38,446 bases of DNA from Burkholderiaceae bacterium (GTDB lineage: Bacteria; Pseudomonadota; Gammaproteobacteria; Burkholderiales; Burkholderiaceae_D): the NCBI GenBank assembly GCA_019745005.1, contig JAIETO010000256.1, positions 1-38,446 on the forward strand. The letters run 5' to 3'. Both the position numbers and the translations under genes were made by a program. Shown here one piece after another: positions 9,752-18,450 of the stretch. The number at the start of each line of letters is the position of its first letter. Position 1 is the stretch's first letter. Below the pieces are notes generated by a model, which saw nothing but the letters and a program-made list of their open reading frames with translations, searched no databases and was not told the origin of the DNA.

Positions 9752-10219
9752 ATGACGACCTTATTTGAACTAAGCCGCAATGCATTTGGCCACCTCGTTC
9801 TCACGCAAGAAAACGGGCAGGTGATTGAAAACGTCAACCCCGTGCGTGCTTTTCCCATCCAATCGCCTAACGATGGCATCTCCTTGGTTCAAGAAGACGG
9901 GAAGGAAGTCGCTTGGATAGATGCCTTGCATGACTTGCCTGAGCCTAGCCGTACTCTTGTTTCCGAAGAGCTTGAAGGACGCGAGTTCATGCCTGAAGTC
10001 TTGCGCATTGTGAGCGTGACGAGTTACGCCACGCCGTGTACTTGGAAAGTCGAAACAGACCGGGGCGAGACTGAGTTTGTACTCAAGGGCGAAGAGGATA
10101 TACGGCGCATAGGCAGCACATCACTGCTGATCGCTGACAATCACGGCATTCATTTTTTGATCCGCGATATGTTTCAGGTCGATAAACATAGCCGCAAAAT
10201 TCTTGATCGTTTTTTATAG
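9752..10219 (+). CDS. DUF1854 family protein, cyanophycin-associated
   Basis: This is a 155-residue soluble protein without signal peptide or membrane segment. It contains NPVRAFPIQSPNDGISLV and a C-terminal stretch, HGIHFLIRDMFQVDKHS, typical of DUF1854. The ORF track starts at 9680 inside the ABC gene, but the ATG at 9752 is preferred. It has GGAG six bases upstream and sits one base after the ABC stop codon, so the two are almost surely co-translated. From context it probably assists or regulates the transporter or polymer metabolism; the biochemical role is unknown. It is convergent with the acetyltransferase gene, 36 bases away. Confidence 0.85.
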   Translation: MTTLFELSRNAFGHLVLTQENGQVIENVNPVRAFPIQSPNDGISLVQEDGKEVAWIDALHDLPEPSRTLVSEELEGREFMPEVLRIVSVTSYATPCTWKVETDRGETEFVLKGEEDIRRIGSTSLLIADNHGIHFLIRDMFQVDKHSRKILDRFL

Positions 10220-10255
10220 TCTCAATCCGATAGCTTTTGCGCCTGGCTATACCTT

Positions 10256-10771
10256 TTATGGCTTAAGAACCAAGCGGTATAGCCTCGTCTCTTCGCTGTC
10301 GCCGGACAGAAGGGTGGTTCTTTGAAAAATAAAGCCGAGTTTGATTAAAAGGCGATTTGATCGCTCATTCGTAGGCGATGTAATCGCTGCGAGTTGCTTA
10401 ATTGGCAGCGCGTTTTTTGTATGGGTGAGTACGGCAAGTGCGGCTTCATAGGCGTAGCCCTGACCACAAAATTCAGGTAAAAAAGCGTAGCCAAGGTCGA
10501 CATCATCCAAACTATCGCGCTTGGTCAAGCCACAAATGCCCATCGGTAGATGCGTGGTGCGGCCTTCTACCAAATAAAAACTAAAGCCAAATTTTTCCTG
10601 CGAGGCGAGGGTGCCGGTTTGGATAGACTCACGAGACTGATCAAGCGTGCGTATGCCTTTGTCACGAATGTTTGAGATAAACGACGGTTCATTCACTAGT
10701 CGCAAATAAAATGCGGCGTCGTCTAAACGCATGACGCGTAAATGAAGTCGCTCAGTTGAGATGATGTCCAT
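10256..10771 (-). CDS. GNAT family N-acetyltransferase (RimJ/RimL-like)
   Basis: This is a 171-residue acetyl-CoA-dependent acetyltransferase. It opens with the usual TERLHLRVMRLDDAAFY. The acetyl-CoA-binding segment resembles motif A (LGYAFLPEFCGQGYAYEA), followed by TSPTNERSNRLLIKLGF, the common ending of RimJ/RimL-type enzymes. The ORF track begins at a GTG (10780), but that codon lies inside an AAGGTG ribosome site. The ATG at 10771, six bases further on, is the better start. The substrate cannot be told from sequence. It stands alone between the converging DUF1854 gene and the chemoreceptor gene. Confidence 0.85.
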   Translation of the reverse strand: MDIISTERLHLRVMRLDDAAFYLRLVNEPSFISNIRDKGIRTLDQSRESIQTGTLASQEKFGFSFYLVEGRTTHLPMGICGLTKRDSLDDVDLGYAFLPEFCGQGYAYEAALAVLTHTKNALPIKQLAAITSPTNERSNRLLIKLGFIFQRTTLLSGDSEETRLYRLVLKP

Positions 10772-10817
10772 GTTTTTCACCTTGCGCCTGCGTCAGGTTT
10801 GCTGAAAGCGCTCAGCG

Positions 10818-12557
10818 TTAAAACTCTTCCCAGTCGTTTTCGCCCCCTTGTTCATTCTTTTTTGCAGGCGTGTCTTTCTTTGCGGAGGGCGCTTCAACTG
10901 CAATTTGTCGCGTTGGCATTCCTTTTTTTGACGCGGTTTTTACATCAGCCTTTGTTACTTTAAAGCCTTGACGAGGCAGTTCGGCGGGCTTCTCGAAGCC
11001 ACTGCTTGCAGGTAAATTGAGCTTGAAAATACTCACGGCATGAGAAAGAGCGGCGGCTTGTTCTTGCATGCTTTCTGCAGCGGCAGCAGCTTGTTCCACC
11101 AAAGCAGCATTTTGTTGCGTGATTTCATCCATTTGCGTAATCGCATGGTTGACTTGCTCAATTCCCGCGCTTTGCTCTTGGCTGGCAGCGGTAATTTCGC
11201 TCATGATGTCTGCAACGCGCTGAACCGAACTGACAATGTCGCCCATGGTGTGACCCGCATCGTCCACCAAGCGGCTGCCCGCATCCACTTTGGAAACTGA
11301 GTCGTCGATGAGGGTCTTGATTTCCTTTGCCGCACTCGAACTACGCTGCGCCAAACTACGTACTTCTGACGCGACAACAGCGAATCCGCGACCTTGTTCT
11401 CCTGCACGCGCCGCCTCTACAGCAGCATTCAACGCGAGGATATTCGTTTGGAAGGCAATGCCCTCGATTACGCTAATGATGTCAACAATCTTCTTAGAGC
11501 TTTCTTTAATTGAGCTCATGGTCGTGACAACTTCACCGACCACTTTGCCACCTTTAACCGCAACATCTGAGGCAGAGATCGCCAATGAATTCGCTTGGCG
11601 GGCGTTGTCGGCGTTTTGTTTTACCGTTGACGTCAACTCTTCCATTGAAGAAGCGGTTTCCTCAAGAGAACTTGCTTGGGATTCAGTGCGGGCGGACAAA
11701 TCGGCATTGCCAGCGGCAATCTCACTGGACGAGGTTGAAATCGTTTCGGCGCTGCGATGCACCTGCCCAATCGTCATGACCAAACTATTGTTCATATCTG
11801 CCATCGCACTCAGTAGCGAGCCGGTTTCATCGTTCGACTTAATTTGAATTTTTGCAGTCAAATCACCATCGGCAACTTGTCGCGCAACATCAATCGCTTC
11901 TTTAAGGGGATCAGTAATTGAGCGAGTAATCAGCGCTGCGAAGATCGCACTAATGAGCGTCGCGAGTACCCCTGAGATAAGCATTAAATTTCGCGAAAAT
12001 GCGATGTCGAGCTTAATTGCATCATCAGCGTCTGACATATCGGTTCTTTGCATGCTAATGATGGTTTCGATGTCTTCGACTGCTGCGTTCAAAGCAGGAA
12101 ACTGGACTTTTTCCATTAATGCCGAGGCTTCGTCACGAGAATCGAGTTCCATTAAGTCAGCAACTTGACCAAAAACGCCGACAAATTTTGTCATTGATTG
12201 ACTGAGCTTTTCGAGTGCTGCTTTTTCTTGCGGCGATTCAGCAAGATTGGTGAGCGATTTGATGAGTGCAAAACTACGCTCTTTAATTTTGTCAAATTCT
12301 GCATATTGCTTTGAACGATCCTGCGATTCTGAGGTAATAAACAGCTCCGCTGTGTTGCGCCCGTTGCGTTGAATCAGGGAGGAAATTTCTAATGCTATCG
12401 TCACGCTTACTGCGTTTTTGTCTAAGATTTGTTGGTTGCGTTTACCGATAGTATTGAGGCGATTTGCGTTCGCAAATACCATGGCGAGCATGACCAGTAA
12501 AGTTGCACCAAACGCTATCCAAAGCCTATATTTGATTCTTAAATTGCTGAACTTCAT
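10818..12557 (-). CDS. Methyl-accepting chemotaxis protein with CheR tether
   Basis: This is a 579-residue chemoreceptor. A first membrane helix (about 10-29) is followed by a periplasmic four-helix-bundle sensor (about 30-188). A second helix (about 190-212) leads into a HAMP domain ([20 protein letters not shown]). The long cytoplasmic signalling coiled coil has the conserved hairpin tip [20 protein letters not shown]. The last residues, NDWEEF, match the xWxxF pentapeptide that binds CheR/CheB, after a Lys/Pro-rich flexible linker. The ATG at 12557 follows an AGGGG ribosome site. No che or flagellar genes are nearby, so it is an orphan receptor. The ligand is unknown. Confidence 0.94.
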   Translation of the reverse strand: MKFSNLRIKYRLWIAFGATLLVMLAMVFANANRLNTIGKRNQQILDKNAVSVTIALEISSLIQRNGRNTAELFITSESQDRSKQYAEFDKIKERSFALIKSLTNLAESPQEKAALEKLSQSMTKFVGVFGQVADLMELDSRDEASALMEKVQFPALNAAVEDIETIISMQRTDMSDADDAIKLDIAFSRNLMLISGVLATLISAIFAALITRSITDPLKEAIDVARQVADGDLTAKIQIKSNDETGSLLSAMADMNNSLVMTIGQVHRSAETISTSSSEIAAGNADLSARTESQASSLEETASSMEELTSTVKQNADNARQANSLAISASDVAVKGGKVVGEVVTTMSSIKESSKKIVDIISVIEGIAFQTNILALNAAVEAARAGEQGRGFAVVASEVRSLAQRSSSAAKEIKTLIDDSVSKVDAGSRLVDDAGHTMGDIVSSVQRVADIMSEITAASQEQSAGIEQVNHAITQMDEITQQNAALVEQAAAAAESMQEQAAALSHAVSIFKLNLPASSGFEKPAELPRQGFKVTKADVKTASKKGMPTRQIAVEAPSAKKDTPAKKNEQGGENDWEEF

Positions 12558-12969
12558 AGATTTTTCCCCTATTAGCTAACAAATATGTGGCGTTACATGC
12601 GAGTGACGTTTGTCAAAACCTCGTTTTCTGAACCTTATGATACACCGACCATAAACTGCAAATACACAGAAAAATAAATAAATGGCGTTATTTGTTGGTT
12701 TCAAGCCTTTTGATCAATGCGCCGCAACGCTTATTGTGCGGCTCATGGCACGGTTCGGTTTATCAATTTTGTTAAAAATAGTGAAATCTGATCTGTCGAT
12801 AAAAAACTTGGCCAATTTTGACTTTTTCAAATAGCGCAGTTTGGAACATGTGCGCAAGCTTGTGGGTGCCTCGGTTACCATTTGGATTTCGCGTATACTC
12901 CATGCGCGGCCTAATCTAACAGTCAAGAGTGATGAAACACCATCGCTTTGAGAAAAAACAATCCTACTT
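12558..12969. other. 412-bp intergenic region, divergent promoters
   Basis: This spacer separates the chemoreceptor (leftward) and the CysB-like gene (rightward). On the minus strand a TTGACA occurs near 12611-12616, about 55-60 bases before the chemoreceptor start, but its -10 partner is poor. The 70-residue ORF at 12714-12926 shows no recognisable protein features. I see no repeat or RNA structure here. Confidence 0.4.
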
Positions 12970-13911
12970 ATGAACCTACATCAACTGCGCTTTGTTCGCG
13001 AAGCAGTGCGTCAGAATTTTAATTTGACTGAGGCGGCGAAGGCGCTTTTCACGTCACAACCTGGGGTTTCAAAAGCCATCATTGAGTTGGAGGAAGAGCT
13101 TGGCGTCGATATCTTCGCACGACATGGCAAACGCATTCGCGGTTTGACTGAACCTGGTCGCGCTGTGTTGAAGTCGGTTGAATCTATCATGCAAGAGATC
13201 GATGGTTTAAAGCGCATAGGGAAAGAATTTGCCGCACAAGACAGCGGTAGTTTCACGATTGCGACAACCCATACGCAAGCGCGCTACGCTTTACCAAAAG
13301 TCGTGCAAGCCTTCATGCAAAAATACCCCAAAGTGCGTTTGTCTCTGCTGCAGGGAAACCCCAAACAAATTGCTGAAATGGTCTTGCGTGATCAGGCAGA
13401 TTTAGCCATTGCCACTGAGGCAATCGCAGGATTTAACGGCTTGGTTTCGTTTCCCTGCTATCAGTGGGAACATGTGGTCGTTGTACCCCTAGATCATCCC
13501 TTGTTAAAGTTGAAGGCGCTAACGCTAGAGGAATTAGCACAGTATCCGTTGATTACTTACGACGCTGCGTTTGCGGGTCGAAGTAAAATTGATCATGCCT
13601 TCGATATACGAAATCTGCAGCCAAATGTGCTTTTAGAGGCAATTGACGCTGACGTCATAAAAACCTATGTTGAACTGGGTATGGGCGTTGGCATTATTGC
13701 CGGAATGGCGTTTGATGCAGAGCGCGATAAAAATTTGAAATCAATCTCAGTGGGCCATTTGTTTGGCATGAATGTGTCGCGTGTGGCCATACGTCAGGGT
13801 GCCTATTTGCGCAGCTACATTTACTCATTCATTGAACTGCTTTCGCCGACATTAAATCGAAAATTGATCGATCAAGTCATGCAAGGCGGGCAGGAAACCT
13901 ACGATCTTTAA
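12970..13911 (+). CDS. CysB-like LysR-family transcriptional regulator
   Basis: This is a 313-residue LysR protein close to CysB/Cbl. The N-terminal winged helix begins MNLHQLRFVREAVRQNFNLT and continues with SQPGVSKAIIELEEELG, matching the CysB subgroup strongly. The C-terminal half is the effector-binding periplasmic-binding-like fold (FTIATTHTQARYALP, GLVSFPCYQWEHVVVVPLDHPL, GMGVGIIAG). CysB controls sulfate assimilation and cysteine synthesis, sensing N-acetylserine or sulfate. No cys genes lie in the window, so the target here is inferred from family only. The ATG at 12970 has a weak upstream purine stretch. The gene is followed by the methyltransferase. Confidence 0.88.
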   Translation: MNLHQLRFVREAVRQNFNLTEAAKALFTSQPGVSKAIIELEEELGVDIFARHGKRIRGLTEPGRAVLKSVESIMQEIDGLKRIGKEFAAQDSGSFTIATTHTQARYALPKVVQAFMQKYPKVRLSLLQGNPKQIAEMVLRDQADLAIATEAIAGFNGLVSFPCYQWEHVVVVPLDHPLLKLKALTLEELAQYPLITYDAAFAGRSKIDHAFDIRNLQPNVLLEAIDADVIKTYVELGMGVGIIAGMAFDAERDKNLKSISVGHLFGMNVSRVAIRQGAYLRSYIYSFIELLSPTLNRKLIDQVMQGGQETYDL

Positions 13912-14027
13912 GAGACCTAGCCAATTCCGCATCTGCGTTGCCGTCGAAGCGTCGTTGGCGGCCAATTAATTGCACGCATTACCGATTTAGTTGCAAGTGG
14001 TCTTTTTATTTTTTTCTGGAGTGTGCA

Positions 14028-14678
14028 GTGTCTGAAGTAATGAAAAATTATTATGCGCAACGTGCCGCGACTTACGAGCAAATCTATGCGAAGCCAGAAA
14101 GACAGGTCGATATTCAAGCCCTGCGGGATTTTTTAGAAGACAATTTTTTCGGTAAAGATGTTCTTGAAATCGCCTGCGGTACGGGCTTTTGGACTGAGTG
14201 TATCGCGAGGCATGCAAAATCGGTGCATGCGACAGACATTAATCAAGCGATGTTAGACATTGCGCAAAAAAAATTGAGCTGCCACAAGAACATCACGCTT
14301 GAGCTTGCTGATGTGTTTGACGAATCGCTTCATTTTCAAAAAAACTTCGATGCAATCTTTGCCGGCTTTTTATGGTCCCATGTCAAACGAGATGAGCACG
14401 CTATCGTGCTTGAGAATATGCGGCGTTTGACTGGCAAAGGAACAAGTTTCGTTTTGATCGATAACAATTACGTGGAAGGCGAAAGCAGTCCTATTGCGCG
14501 TACGGATTTAGACGGTAATACGTATCAAATTCGACAGCAAGAAGACGGCAGCCGAGTTGAAATCGTGAAGAACTTCCCAACAGATAGTTTTTTGCGGAAA
14601 AAGTTTGCGCCCTATGCTCGCGATATACGGATTCAACGTAGCAACTATTTTTGGACCTTAAGCGGCGTGTTGAAATAA
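14028..14678 (+). CDS. Class I SAM-dependent methyltransferase
   Basis: The product is about 216 residues. Motif I is VLEIACGTGFWTECIA, followed by a DINQAMLDIA acidic segment and LELADVFDE, as in small Rossmann-fold methyltransferases. The ORF track extends to 13938, but the first 30 residues look unlike protein. The GTG at 14028 (VSEVMKNYYAQRA) is preferred because GGAG lies six bases upstream. An ATG at 14040 is the alternative. The substrate is unknown. It lies 116 bases after the CysB-like gene. Confidence 0.8.
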   Translation: MSEVMKNYYAQRAATYEQIYAKPERQVDIQALRDFLEDNFFGKDVLEIACGTGFWTECIARHAKSVHATDINQAMLDIAQKKLSCHKNITLELADVFDESLHFQKNFDAIFAGFLWSHVKRDEHAIVLENMRRLTGKGTSFVLIDNNYVEGESSPIARTDLDGNTYQIRQQEDGSRVEIVKNFPTDSFLRKKFAPYARDIRIQRSNYFWTLSGVLK

Positions 14679-14805
14679 CCCAAGCGACTAATATCAGCTC
14701 GTGACGTATTGCTAGTGGTCCTTGGAGCTGTGACTCTATTTTTTTACGCGCTAAGCGTGATACATTTTTAAAGCAGTTATTTTTTATCAATGAAAGGATA
14801 TCTCA

Positions 14806-15102
14806 ATGGATTTAGCGACATGTACTGAGGCGATTCGCGCAAAAGTTGGAGCGGAAAGCGGTTTGAAGGCAACATTAAAATTCAATTGTGGCAGTGACGG
14901 CGTGATTTTTGTTGATGCGATTTCAAGCCCAAATACAGTGAGCAATGAAGATATCGATGCAGTCTGCACGATCGAAATTTCATTAGAAAACTTAAGCGCC
15001 ATGCTGGCAGGAGAATTAAATCCTGTGTCAGGATTTATGAGCGGAAAGCTGAAAGTCTCAGGTGATATGAGCGTTGCGATGCGTTTGCAAAGCGTGGTTT
15101 AA
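14806..15102 (+). CDS. Small SCP2 sterol-carrier-like protein
   Basis: This is a 98-residue protein made of one SCP2-type lipid-binding domain. The diagnostic stretches are DAVCTIEISLENLSAMLAGE and the closing MSGKLKVSGDMSVAMRLQ, where the GxLKVxGDMxxAMxL pattern is typical. It probably binds a hydrophobic ligand in the cytoplasm; the ligand is unknown. An AAGGA site sits upstream of the ATG. The gene is monocistronic in appearance and ends at a strong hairpin shared with the converging zinc-ribbon gene. Confidence 0.85.
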   Translation: MDLATCTEAIRAKVGAESGLKATLKFNCGSDGVIFVDAISSPNTVSNEDIDAVCTIEISLENLSAMLAGELNPVSGFMSGKLKVSGDMSVAMRLQSVV

Positions 15103-15118
15103 AAAAAGATACTTGCTC

Positions 15119-15153
15119 AGCCGAGAGCGATTTCTGTGTAAATCCTCTCGGCT
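15119..15153. terminator. Bidirectional stem-loop between converging genes
   Basis: AGCCGAGAG (15119-15127) pairs perfectly with CTCTCGGCT (15145-15153). Inside it GATTT pairs with AAATC around a six-base loop, leaving only one unpaired base. It lies between the SCP2 gene and the opposing zinc-ribbon gene, where a shared terminator is expected. Only short T runs follow. Confidence 0.7.
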
Positions 15154-15183
15154 TTGCTTTCGGGCTTGACGGATTCATTCAAT

Positions 15184-15537
15184 TCAATGTGGTGGTGCGG
15201 TCGCAGTTGAAACCGAATTGACCATCAATGCAGACGTGCCATCTGGATATAAGGCATCAAAACAACGAGTACATTTTGAGCAAAAAACGTGCGAGCGTTT
15301 TACATGTCTGAACTTTAATACCAGTTGTAACGGTGTTCCAGCGCAATATGGACAGGTTTCGCGCATTTTTCCCACGGGTAGTGCGTCTTCAGTCGCGTAA
15401 CCTTGGTCAAGCAAGAGTCCATCAATGATGTCGCGCGGATCAAGCTCGATCAAAGTGAATAAGGGTGCACTGGGATTTCGGCGTTCAGCGAGCGGTGTAA
15501 AGCGCGCTTCAGATTTGAGATTTTCAGCGGCAATCAT
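15184..15537 (-). CDS. Hypothetical zinc-ribbon protein
   Basis: This is a 117-residue soluble protein. The N-terminal half contains SEARFTPLAERRNPSAPLF and ELDPRDIIDGLLLDQGY. The C-terminal half has a CPYC ... CSKCTRC arrangement that should bind one zinc ion. The ORF track starts at 15579, but the ATG at 15537 has a near-ideal AAGGAG six bases upstream and is preferred. I do not recognise a named family. It diverges from the ferredoxin gene across about 244 bases, which must contain both promoters. Confidence 0.7.
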   Translation of the reverse strand: MIAAENLKSEARFTPLAERRNPSAPLFTLIELDPRDIIDGLLLDQGYATEDALPVGKMRETCPYCAGTPLQLVLKFRHVKRSHVFCSKCTRCFDALYPDGTSALMVNSVSTATAPPH

Positions 15538-15781
15538 GTCGAACTCCTTACGCGAGATACAAAGAGGAAGGTAGACCATCGGCGTAGCTTAGATAGATAA
15601 CATAGTTAAATTTCGTCTAAACCTCAAGCTAATAGATGTAAAACTTTTCTCAACTGCGTAATTCTATTTTTAGTTTAATCGTGCCGTCGCTGCTTTCGCC
15701 AAGGTGGGCCAAAGAATTTTTTTCGGTTCGTTGCCTAGGCGCAATTGATTCGGAAATGGAGAAAGTTCCGCGGAGATTTTC

Positions 15782-16051
15782 ATGACTTATTTGATACAAG
15801 TTAAAGACCTGAAGCAAAGTTTTGTGGGAGAAGTAGGATTAACAGTGCTCGAGTCGTCACTTTTAGCTGGGGTCGCTATGGCAAGTTCCTGTCGCAACGG
15901 CACATGCCGTACTTGTATCTGCAAGTTGGACTCTGGTTCAATTGATTACCAAATTGATTGGCCTGGACTAAGTCAAGAAGAAAAAGATCAAGGATGGTTT
16001 TTGCCTTGTGTAGCAGTGCCGATGAGTGATTTGGTTTTATCTTTTCCCTAA
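15782..16051 (+). CDS. Plant-type [2Fe-2S] ferredoxin
   Basis: This is an 89-residue single-domain ferredoxin. The cluster ligands follow the plant-type spacing: C37, C42 and C45 in SCRNGTCRTC, then C76 in WFLPCVAVP. It is a small electron carrier; the partner reductase or oxygenase is not in the neighbourhood. GGAG precedes the ATG by about seven bases. The gene is followed by the cold-shock gene, which has its own leader and promoter. Confidence 0.9.
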   Translation: MTYLIQVKDLKQSFVGEVGLTVLESSLLAGVAMASSCRNGTCRTCICKLDSGSIDYQIDWPGLSQEEKDQGWFLPCVAVPMSDLVLSFP

Positions 16052-16152
16052 ATATCTTTAAGTTTTTACAGATCGGCTGTTTTTTTCTCGTGATTAGCGG
16101 ATTTATTTAAGGTTTCACACGAATATTGTGTCGGGAACTTAAAAACTATGCG

Positions 16153-16269
16153 TATAATCCGAGAGTCGTTGAGATTCTAGGTGGTAGTGCAGTATCAGTC
16201 TGTCATTTGTTACTTGGTTGAGACGATCTATCGGGCACGTGCCCACATTAACTGAAATAGGAAATTGTA
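16153..16269 (+). promoter_or_regulatory. cspA-type promoter and long structured 5' leader
   Basis: A perfect TATAAT at 16153-16158 has only a weak -35 region. It gives a leader of about 105 bases before the cold-shock ATG, which fits the long thermo-regulated leaders of cspA genes. The leader includes the 12-base palindrome GGGCACGTGCCC at 16233-16244, able to form a four-base-pair stem. AGGA at 16259-16262 is the ribosome site. Confidence 0.6.
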
Positions 16270-16473
16270 ATGGCAACAGGTATTGTTAAATGGTTCAATG
16301 ATTCAAAAGGTTTTGGCTTCATCACTCCTGATGAAGGCGGCGAAGACTTATTCGCTCATTTCTCAGCGATCGTATCCGCAGGCTTCAAATCGTTGAAAGA
16401 AAATCAGCGCGTTTCTTTTGACGTGACAACTGGCCCTAAAGGCAAGCAAGCTTCAAATATTCAACCGCTCTAA
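16270..16473 (+). CDS. cspA: Cold-shock protein, CspA family
   Basis: This is a 67-residue single cold-shock domain that binds single-stranded nucleic acid and melts RNA structure. RNP1 is KGFGFITP and RNP2 is DLFAHFSAI, both intact, starting from the typical [14 protein letters not shown] lies seven bases before the ATG. It has a long leader, consistent with post-transcriptional cold control, and a strong terminator 37 bases after its stop. The paralogue number cannot be told from one copy, so the symbol is by family. Confidence 0.95.
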   Translation: MATGIVKWFNDSKGFGFITPDEGGEDLFAHFSAIVSAGFKSLKENQRVSFDVTTGPKGKQASNIQPL

Positions 16474-16509
16474 TTCGCTTGAATTTGTGACTCGTTAAAG
16501 TTGCTTAGA

Positions 16510-16537
16510 AATCCCCGATACGTCGGGGATTTTTTTT
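16510..16537 (+). terminator. Rho-independent terminator of the cold-shock gene
   Basis: AATCCCCGA and TCGGGGATT pair perfectly over nine bases around a TACG loop, followed directly by a run of Ts. It ends the cold-shock transcript just before the convergent LysR gene. Confidence 0.9.
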
Positions 16538-16543
16538 ATCTGT

Positions 16544-17455
16544 TCAATTTGCGTTGTGGCGCCAGTAATTGGGTTTGCTATACGCATGTCTTAGAAAGTC
16601 GACAAATGCGCGGATTCTCAACGGTAAATGCCGTCGCTGCGCGAAAATGGCATAAATATCGTTATCAGGCGCACTAAATTCTTCCAGGAGCGGCACCAGT
16701 TTGCCTGCTTCGATCTCGGCGCCCACTTCCCACATCGAGCGCCACGCGAGCCCTTTTCCTGCTAACGCCCAATCATGCAGCACCTCGCCGTCGTTGCACA
16801 CCATGTTTCCATCGACTTTGAGGGCATGGATTTTGCCTTGCTGCTTAAATGTCCAACCGCGTTGGCTACCATCGCTGCTAAACGTTAAACAATTATGTTG
16901 AAGTAAGTCCTCAGGCGTGCTGGGTGCACCATATCGCTTGAGATAGGCAGGTGACGCGACCACGACACGCCTGTTGCTGGCGAGCTTTACGCCAATGAGA
17001 TTGGAGTCGTTGAGGTTGGCGATTCGCACAGCGACATCAATGCCTTCACCGATCAAATCAACCACTCTATCGCTCAGATTCAGCGTCAATCTAACCTCGC
17101 GGTGCTCGCTGAGAAATGAGGGAATGAGTGGCGCAACGTGTTGCCGCCCAAACCCCGCCGGCGCTGAAATAATAAGTTGGCCGCTGGCTTTTGCGCTTCG
17201 TTCTGACACGGCGGTTTCGGCTTCCTCTAGCTCGGCCAAAATACGCTGACAATCTTCAAGGAAAGACACGCCTTCGCTCGTTAGGGCGATTTTACGTGTG
17301 GTTCTCTGTAGAAGTTTGACGTCCAAACGCTCTTCGAGTGCGTCAAGTCGACGCCCGATCATGGCTGGTGCCACACCTTCGGCGCGCGCCGCTGCAGAAA
17401 GGCTGCCACGACTTGCAACGTCAACAAAAGTCGATATTTGCTTGAAATGATCCAT
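16544..17455 (-). CDS. LysR-family transcriptional regulator (DmlR/CrgA-like)
   Basis: This is a 303-residue LysR protein. The helix-turn-helix region is FVDVASRGSLSAAARAEGVAPAMIGRRLDALEERL, and the effector domain begins GQLIISAPAGFGRQHVAP. The pattern GIDVAVRIANLNDSNLIGVKL is typical of the large DmlR/CrgA/AaeR-like subgroup. The gene is divergent from the haloacid dehalogenase gene, with two perfect dyads in the spacer, so it may regulate that gene and itself. No strong ribosome site precedes the ATG. Confidence 0.88.
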   Translation of the reverse strand: MDHFKQISTFVDVASRGSLSAAARAEGVAPAMIGRRLDALEERLDVKLLQRTTRKIALTSEGVSFLEDCQRILAELEEAETAVSERSAKASGQLIISAPAGFGRQHVAPLIPSFLSEHREVRLTLNLSDRVVDLIGEGIDVAVRIANLNDSNLIGVKLASNRRVVVASPAYLKRYGAPSTPEDLLQHNCLTFSSDGSQRGWTFKQQGKIHALKVDGNMVCNDGEVLHDWALAGKGLAWRSMWEVGAEIEAGKLVPLLEEFSAPDNDIYAIFAQRRHLPLRIRAFVDFLRHAYSKPNYWRHNAN

Positions 17456-17531
17456 GACGATTTCTTTAAAATTGGCCGCTTCGCGTTGCCGAATAGCAAG
17501 CTGCGATTGTTAAGATCAAAACCGAAGAAGG

Positions 17532-17578
17532 TCCACAGTTTTTGTGTGGAATTAAATATAGTTGATTTTTATCATCAA
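17532..17578. promoter_or_regulatory. Two adjacent perfect dyads, candidate LysR operators
   Basis: TCCACA-N7-TGTGGA spans 17532-17550 and TTGAT-N7-ATCAA spans 17562-17578, with centres about 29 bases apart. Both have the same seven-base spacer. They lie in the 265-bp spacer between the divergent LysR and dehalogenase genes, where LysR proteins normally bind. Assignment as operators is inference. Confidence 0.45.
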
Positions 17579-17720
17579 TGGCGCTTATTTTTTACTTTAA
17601 CGCATCAATCAAATGATAAATCAGGCATGATTATTGGAAAATGATTGCCTATACTGGTGCACTATTTTTGTTATCCATTTTGCCGCCCGCTAATTTGCCC
17701 GCTAACTCGTAAGGCTAAAA

Positions 17721-18395
17721 ATGACTGTTAAAGCGATCGTGTTTGACGCCTATGGGACTTTGTTTGATATCTATTCGTTGGCTGCGAATGCAGAGGCATT
17801 GTTTCCCACCTATGGAAAACAGTTAGCCGAAAAATGGCGCGATAAACAAATCGACTACACGCGTTTGCGCACGCTCAGTGGGCATTACAAGCCTTTTTGG
17901 GATGTTACGAATGACGCATTGGTGTTCGTTTGCAAGCAGCTCAAACTTAATCTTAATGATGACGATGAAAATACCTTAATGCAGGCGTACTTGCGCTTGC
18001 CAGGATTTTCAGAATCTTCGAATGTCTTGCAGGCCTTAAACGAAAAGTCGATTCCATTGGCAATCTTGTCGAATGGTAATCCAACAATGCTTAATGCCGT
18101 CGTGCAAGCAGCCGGTTACGAGAAGCATTTTCAACATTTGATTTCAGTCGATAGTGTGCAGAAATTTAAGACTGCACCAGAAGCCTATCAGTTAGTTCCA
18201 GATGTTCTAGGGCTCTCGCCAAAGGAGATCCTTTTCGTCTCTAGCAATTGCTGGGACGCGTGTGGCGCATCTTGGTTTGGATTTACAACGTTTTGGATAA
18301 ATCGAGCGCACGCACCCTTTGAGGAGCTTGGCATTACGCCGCATTATCAAGGAAGCAGTTTGCGCGACGTGCTTGCGCTCTTCCAGCAAAGTTAA
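17721..18395 (+). CDS. Haloacid dehalogenase type II (HAD superfamily)
   Basis: This is a 224-residue HAD hydrolase of the (S)-2-haloacid dehalogenase class. The nucleophile is D9 in FDAYGTLFD. Further family residues are the arginine in YTRLRTLSG, the serine-asparagine pair in LAILSNGN, the lysine in [11 protein letters not shown], and [10 protein letters not shown]. The last fits the SSNxWD motif that separates dehalogenases from HAD phosphatases. AAGG stands eight bases before the ATG. The malate synthase gene begins 55 bases downstream on the same strand with no obvious terminator between. Whether the natural substrate is a haloacid is not shown by sequence. Confidence 0.88.
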   Translation: MTVKAIVFDAYGTLFDIYSLAANAEALFPTYGKQLAEKWRDKQIDYTRLRTLSGHYKPFWDVTNDALVFVCKQLKLNLNDDDENTLMQAYLRLPGFSESSNVLQALNEKSIPLAILSNGNPTMLNAVVQAAGYEKHFQHLISVDSVQKFKTAPEAYQLVPDVLGLSPKEILFVSSNCWDACGASWFGFTTFWINRAHAPFEELGITPHYQGSSLRDVLALFQQS

Positions 18396-18450
18396 TCGAA
18401 TTACCTTTCACTATTTTTTCTTTCTTTTTATTTTAAGGCTGGACTACATC

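Noticed and set aside
12611-12616. TTGACA as a strong chemoreceptor promoter
   Set aside because: No acceptable -10 hexamer at 16-18 bases was found, and no flagellar sigma-28 pattern either.
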